DNA of 6,820 nt, from NCBI GenBank assembly GCA_919902745.1, contig CAKKRN010000138.1:1-6820 (forward strand), written 5' to 3'. This stretch comes from Syntrophaceae bacterium. GTDB lineage: Bacteria; Desulfobacterota; Syntrophia; Syntrophales; UBA5619. Position numbers and translations under genes: made by a program. The notes beneath the pieces are model-generated. The model was not told where the DNA came from. It made no database searches and saw only the letters and a program-made list of their open reading frames with translations. This document shows, in pieces, positions 5,251 to 6,820 of this stretch; position 1 is the first letter of the stretch; every line of letters starts with the position of its first letter.

Positions 5251-5887
5251 CGATGTCGTCGATCTGAAAGATCCGGAAAATATCGGGAAAAGCAGGGATG
5301 ATCGGTTCCTCGGCCGCGTCTTCACCGCCGGGGAGCGGGCGCTGATCGCCTCGGTCCCGTCTCCCGATACGCTCCTCTGGTCGCTTTGGGCGGCAAAAGA
5401 GGCGGCCTACAAGGCCGTCAGCAGCGCTGATCCGGCGGTCTGTTCGATTCCCCATCGATACCGGGTGGTCCTTGAGGCGGAGGATGCGACGCGAAAGATC
5501 GTCCGCCTGGCCGGGAAAGTGATCACCCCTCGGGGAGAACTCGTTCTCGAAGTAGCCGTGTCGGCGGACTGGGTTCATGCGCTGGCGGCCGGAGCGGAGG
5601 AAGCGCTCAAAAGACTCTGCCGGCGCGTCAAGCGGCTGGAAGGGGGGAAGGGCGCCGTAAATCCCTCGGCCTTCGTCCGGGGGGCGCTCCTCCGGGAGAT
5701 CGCGCGCCGTCTCGATTGTCCTGTCGGCGATCTGTCCATCGTCAAAAACCCCGACGGCCTCGGCGCTCCCCGCGTCCTTTTCCGCGGAGAGCTGCTTGCC
5801 GCAGAGGTCAGCCTCAGCCACGATGGCCGCTTTGCGGCCTTCGCTTTCGATCCCGCTACCCTCATTCCCGCTGACTGCACCGGATGA
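5225..5887 (+). CDS. 4'-phosphopantetheinyl transferase, AcpS-like motif order with large insertion
   Basis: The protein has 220 residues (217 if the TTG at 5234 is used). It carries GVGNDVVDL (6-14), matching the AcpS GIGTDIVEI motif with Mg-binding Asp10; FTAGERALI (33-41); and WAAKEAAYKAV (55-65) with Glu59 and Lys63, the W-x-x-K-E-A-x-x-K signature. Near the C-terminus it has LGAPRVLF (179-186) and VSLSHDGRFAAFAF (195-208), matching the SxSH strand of AcpS. The motif order is that of AcpS, but the length is nearly double its roughly 125 residues, with an unassigned stretch at about 75-150. PPTases move phosphopantetheine from CoA to the Ser of carrier proteins, so this enzyme probably activates Ser41 of the ACP encoded at 4253. 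It closes the operon, overlapping the acyltransferase gene by 26 bases. Activity on housekeeping ACP cannot be judged. Confidence 0.85.
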   Translation: MNTLPGVGNDVVDLKDPENIGKSRDDRFLGRVFTAGERALIASVPSPDTLLWSLWAAKEAAYKAVSSADPAVCSIPHRYRVVLEAEDATRKIVRLAGKVITPRGELVLEVAVSADWVHALAAGAEEALKRLCRRVKRLEGGKGAVNPSAFVRGALLREIARRLDCPVGDLSIVKNPDGLGAPRVLFRGELLAAEVSLSHDGRFAAFAFDPATLIPADCTG

Positions 5888-5909
5888 AACGAAAATCCCC
5901 GCGGACGGA

Positions 5910-5928
5910 ATCGGCGGCCTCAGCCGAT
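5910..5928. terminator. Small hairpin between convergent genes, possible weak terminator
   Basis: ATCGGC and GCCGAT form a perfect 6-bp stem around a 7-base loop (GGCCTCA), 22 bases after the PPTase stop. No T-run follows on the + strand (next is GCCGATAATC), and on the - strand a short TTTT appears only after about 15 bases. It therefore does not meet the usual intrinsic terminator pattern. The rest of 5888-6011 shows no gene; it becomes AT-rich from about 5930. Confidence 0.3.
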
Positions 5929-6011
5929 GCCGATAATCATATTCCGGTTTCCTTTCTTCGGGTGGTTGGAACTTTATATGTTTATTTGCCGCGGTAATAA
6001 GTACGGTGTCT

Positions 6012-6680
6012 TCAGAGATCCACCCACCACATTTCTATGTTTTGCTGAATATAAAGCTGACCATCATCAAGACCGTAGGCCAAAAGATTGTGCTGTCCGA
6101 TACGATTGACATAACAGCAGCCATTGTCAATATTGATTTTGTTTGTTTGCAATCCTGCTTGAATCTGTTCTATCGGTAAAGGCGTATGTCCGCAGAGAAC
6201 CGGCTTTTTGCCATGATATGGCTTCCCTCTGCCCCAAAGCATGGAGTCGATACCCGCCTTGCCAAAAGGATCGGGAAGTGAAAAGTCAAACTCAGCGTGG
6301 ACTAAGAAGAAGTCATCCAGTTCAAGGAATACCGGGAGGTCCCTAAGAAATGCCAGATATGGTTTTGTGTCGATACCTGCAAAACTTTTCAATGTTGCCT
6401 GACCACCGTTTTCCATCCAGATATTAATATTTGCATCACATAGGACAGGATCATCCACCTTGACGGACGCCCTGAGCCACATATCCTCATGGTTTCCCAT
6501 CAGTGCTGCAACTTTGCAGCCCAGGTTCATGATCGTATCAAGAACGCCTTTGCTGTCAGGACCCCGATCAATATAATCCCCAAGCAGGTAAAGGTGGTCC
6601 GATCCCTTGATCTGCAATTTCTCTATCAAGGCATGAAACGTTTTACAGCAACCATGAATATCGGCAATGGCGTAGCGCAT
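6012..6680 (-). CDS. PPP-family metallophosphatase (lambda phosphatase-like serine/threonine protein phosphatase)
   Basis: The protein has 222 residues, close to the 221 of phage lambda phosphatase. The metal-binding signatures are complete and in order: DIHG (Asp7, His9), GDYIDRG (Asp35, Asp38, Arg39), GNHE (Asn63, His64), VHAEF (His128) and GHTPLP (His165). Known relatives use a two-metal centre to hydrolyse phosphoproteins or small phosphoesters such as diadenosine polyphosphates; the natural substrate here cannot be assigned. No signal peptide or membrane segment is seen, so it is probably cytoplasmic. The ATG at 6678-6680 is chosen; the TTG just upstream at 6681-6683 directly follows a stop codon and is less likely. 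No clear Shine-Dalgarno sequence precedes it. It is convergent with the lipid operon and of visibly lower GC, so it probably has no role in that pathway. Confidence 0.88.
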   Translation of the reverse strand: MRYAIADIHGCCKTFHALIEKLQIKGSDHLYLLGDYIDRGPDSKGVLDTIMNLGCKVAALMGNHEDMWLRASVKVDDPVLCDANINIWMENGGQATLKSFAGIDTKPYLAFLRDLPVFLELDDFFLVHAEFDFSLPDPFGKAGIDSMLWGRGKPYHGKKPVLCGHTPLPIEQIQAGLQTNKINIDNGCCYVNRIGQHNLLAYGLDDGQLYIQQNIEMWWVDL

Positions 6681-6683
6681 CAA

Positions 6684-6820
6684 TCAATTCTGCACATCAA
6701 AACGATAGCTGAAGTTCATTCTGCACTCCTGGATAATGTAAGTGGTGTGAAAATAACCTCCATCTTCATCCTGTATCCGTCGGCCTAAATCCTCACAGAA
6801 TCCGGACATCGGATCGCTAT
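6684..6820 (-). CDS. Possible 3' end of an unidentified gene (partial)
   Basis: On the - strand a frame is open from the right edge to TGA at 6684-6686, about 45 codons, ending 3 bases before the phosphatase ATG. The predicted tail includes GGYFHTTYIIQECRMNFSYR and ends FDVQN. The family is not recognised. An open run of this length is not rare by chance at this GC, so the case rests mainly on the close, operon-like spacing to the phosphatase. It could equally be the untranslated leader of the phosphatase gene; nothing else is visible in this stretch. Confidence 0.3.
   Translation of the reverse strand, partial: SDPMSGFCEDLGRRIQDEDGGYFHTTYIIQECRMNFSYRFDVQN

Noticed and set aside
4192..5325. 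377-codon open frame on the - strand
   Set aside because: It lies opposite the ACP and acyltransferase genes, both of which have clear motifs and correct operon spacing. The antisense translation shows no family features.
75..5887. Direct assignment as an aryl polyene or flexirubin cluster
   Set aside because: The ketoreductase, dehydratase, ACP, acyltransferase and PPTase content is similar, but no aromatic starter ligase or ammonia-lyase, chain-length-factor paralogue, second ACP, thioesterase or exporter is visible here. FabA and a FabH-like primer point elsewhere. Flanking sequence could change this.
5927..6109. 60-codon + strand open frame at the convergent junction
   Set aside because: It has no ribosome binding site or recognisable motif, and half of it is antisense to the phosphatase gene.
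6489..6788. 99-codon + strand open frame
   Set aside because: Most of it is antisense to the start of the phosphatase gene, which has complete metal-binding motifs. It shows no family features of its own.
1..6820. CRISPR array, insertion sequence, tRNA or long direct repeats
   Set aside because: Read-through on both strands showed no regularly spaced repeats, transposase motifs, terminal inverted repeats or cloverleaf-like segments.

Overview
The window is a high-GC bacterial segment. By eye, sampled lines of the main cluster run about 65-75% G+C, against roughly 33-57% right of about 5,940. It carries one dense co-directional operon on the + strand (1-5887) and a lower-GC block on the - strand (6012-6820). 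The combination of an anaerobe-style acyl-CoA dehydrogenase tail, a dedicated type II fatty acid synthase set and high GC would fit a Desulfobacterota/Syntrophales-type deltaproteobacterium. That is a guess from gene content and was not tested.

Operon, left to right: the last 24 codons of an acyl-CoA dehydrogenase (1-75); a KAS III-like ketoacyl synthase (75-1085); a FabA-type dehydratase (1082-1672); a FabG-like SDR ketoreductase (1677-2405); a FabZ-type dehydratase (2395-2937); a FabF/KAS II-like elongating synthase (2934-4211); an acyl carrier protein (4253-4501); a PlsC/LPLAT-family acyltransferase (4510-5250); and an AcpS-order phosphopantetheinyl transferase (5225-5887). Most junctions overlap by 1-26 bases or are separated by a few bases. 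The ACP is the exception: it has a 41-base leader and the strongest Shine-Dalgarno sequence. No promoter is visible, so transcription must start left of the window.

Read together, the genes form a nearly self-contained acyl-chain factory. The PPTase would load the ACP, the KAS III-like enzyme would prime it (perhaps from an acyl-CoA), and the KAS II-like enzyme would elongate. FabG would reduce the 3-keto group, FabA and FabZ would dehydrate, and the acyltransferase would move the product onto an acceptor. No enoyl-ACP reductase, malonyl transacylase or thioesterase is encoded in the window. The product could therefore keep double bonds or hydroxyls, or the missing steps may be borrowed from housekeeping FAS. 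Several proteins carry non-canonical motifs: the ACP has N-S-A in place of D-S-L, the SDR lacks the tetrad Asn, and the KAS has GHLTAT in place of AHGTST. This suggests a specialised system rather than the housekeeping FAS.

Right block: a convergent intergenic stretch (5888-6011) with one small hairpin, then a PPP-family metallophosphatase on the - strand (6012-6680). A possible 3' end of another - strand reading frame (6684-6820) lies directly upstream of it. The lower GC marks this block as compositionally separate from the lipid operon. No tRNA, rRNA, CRISPR array, insertion sequence or long repeat was seen.
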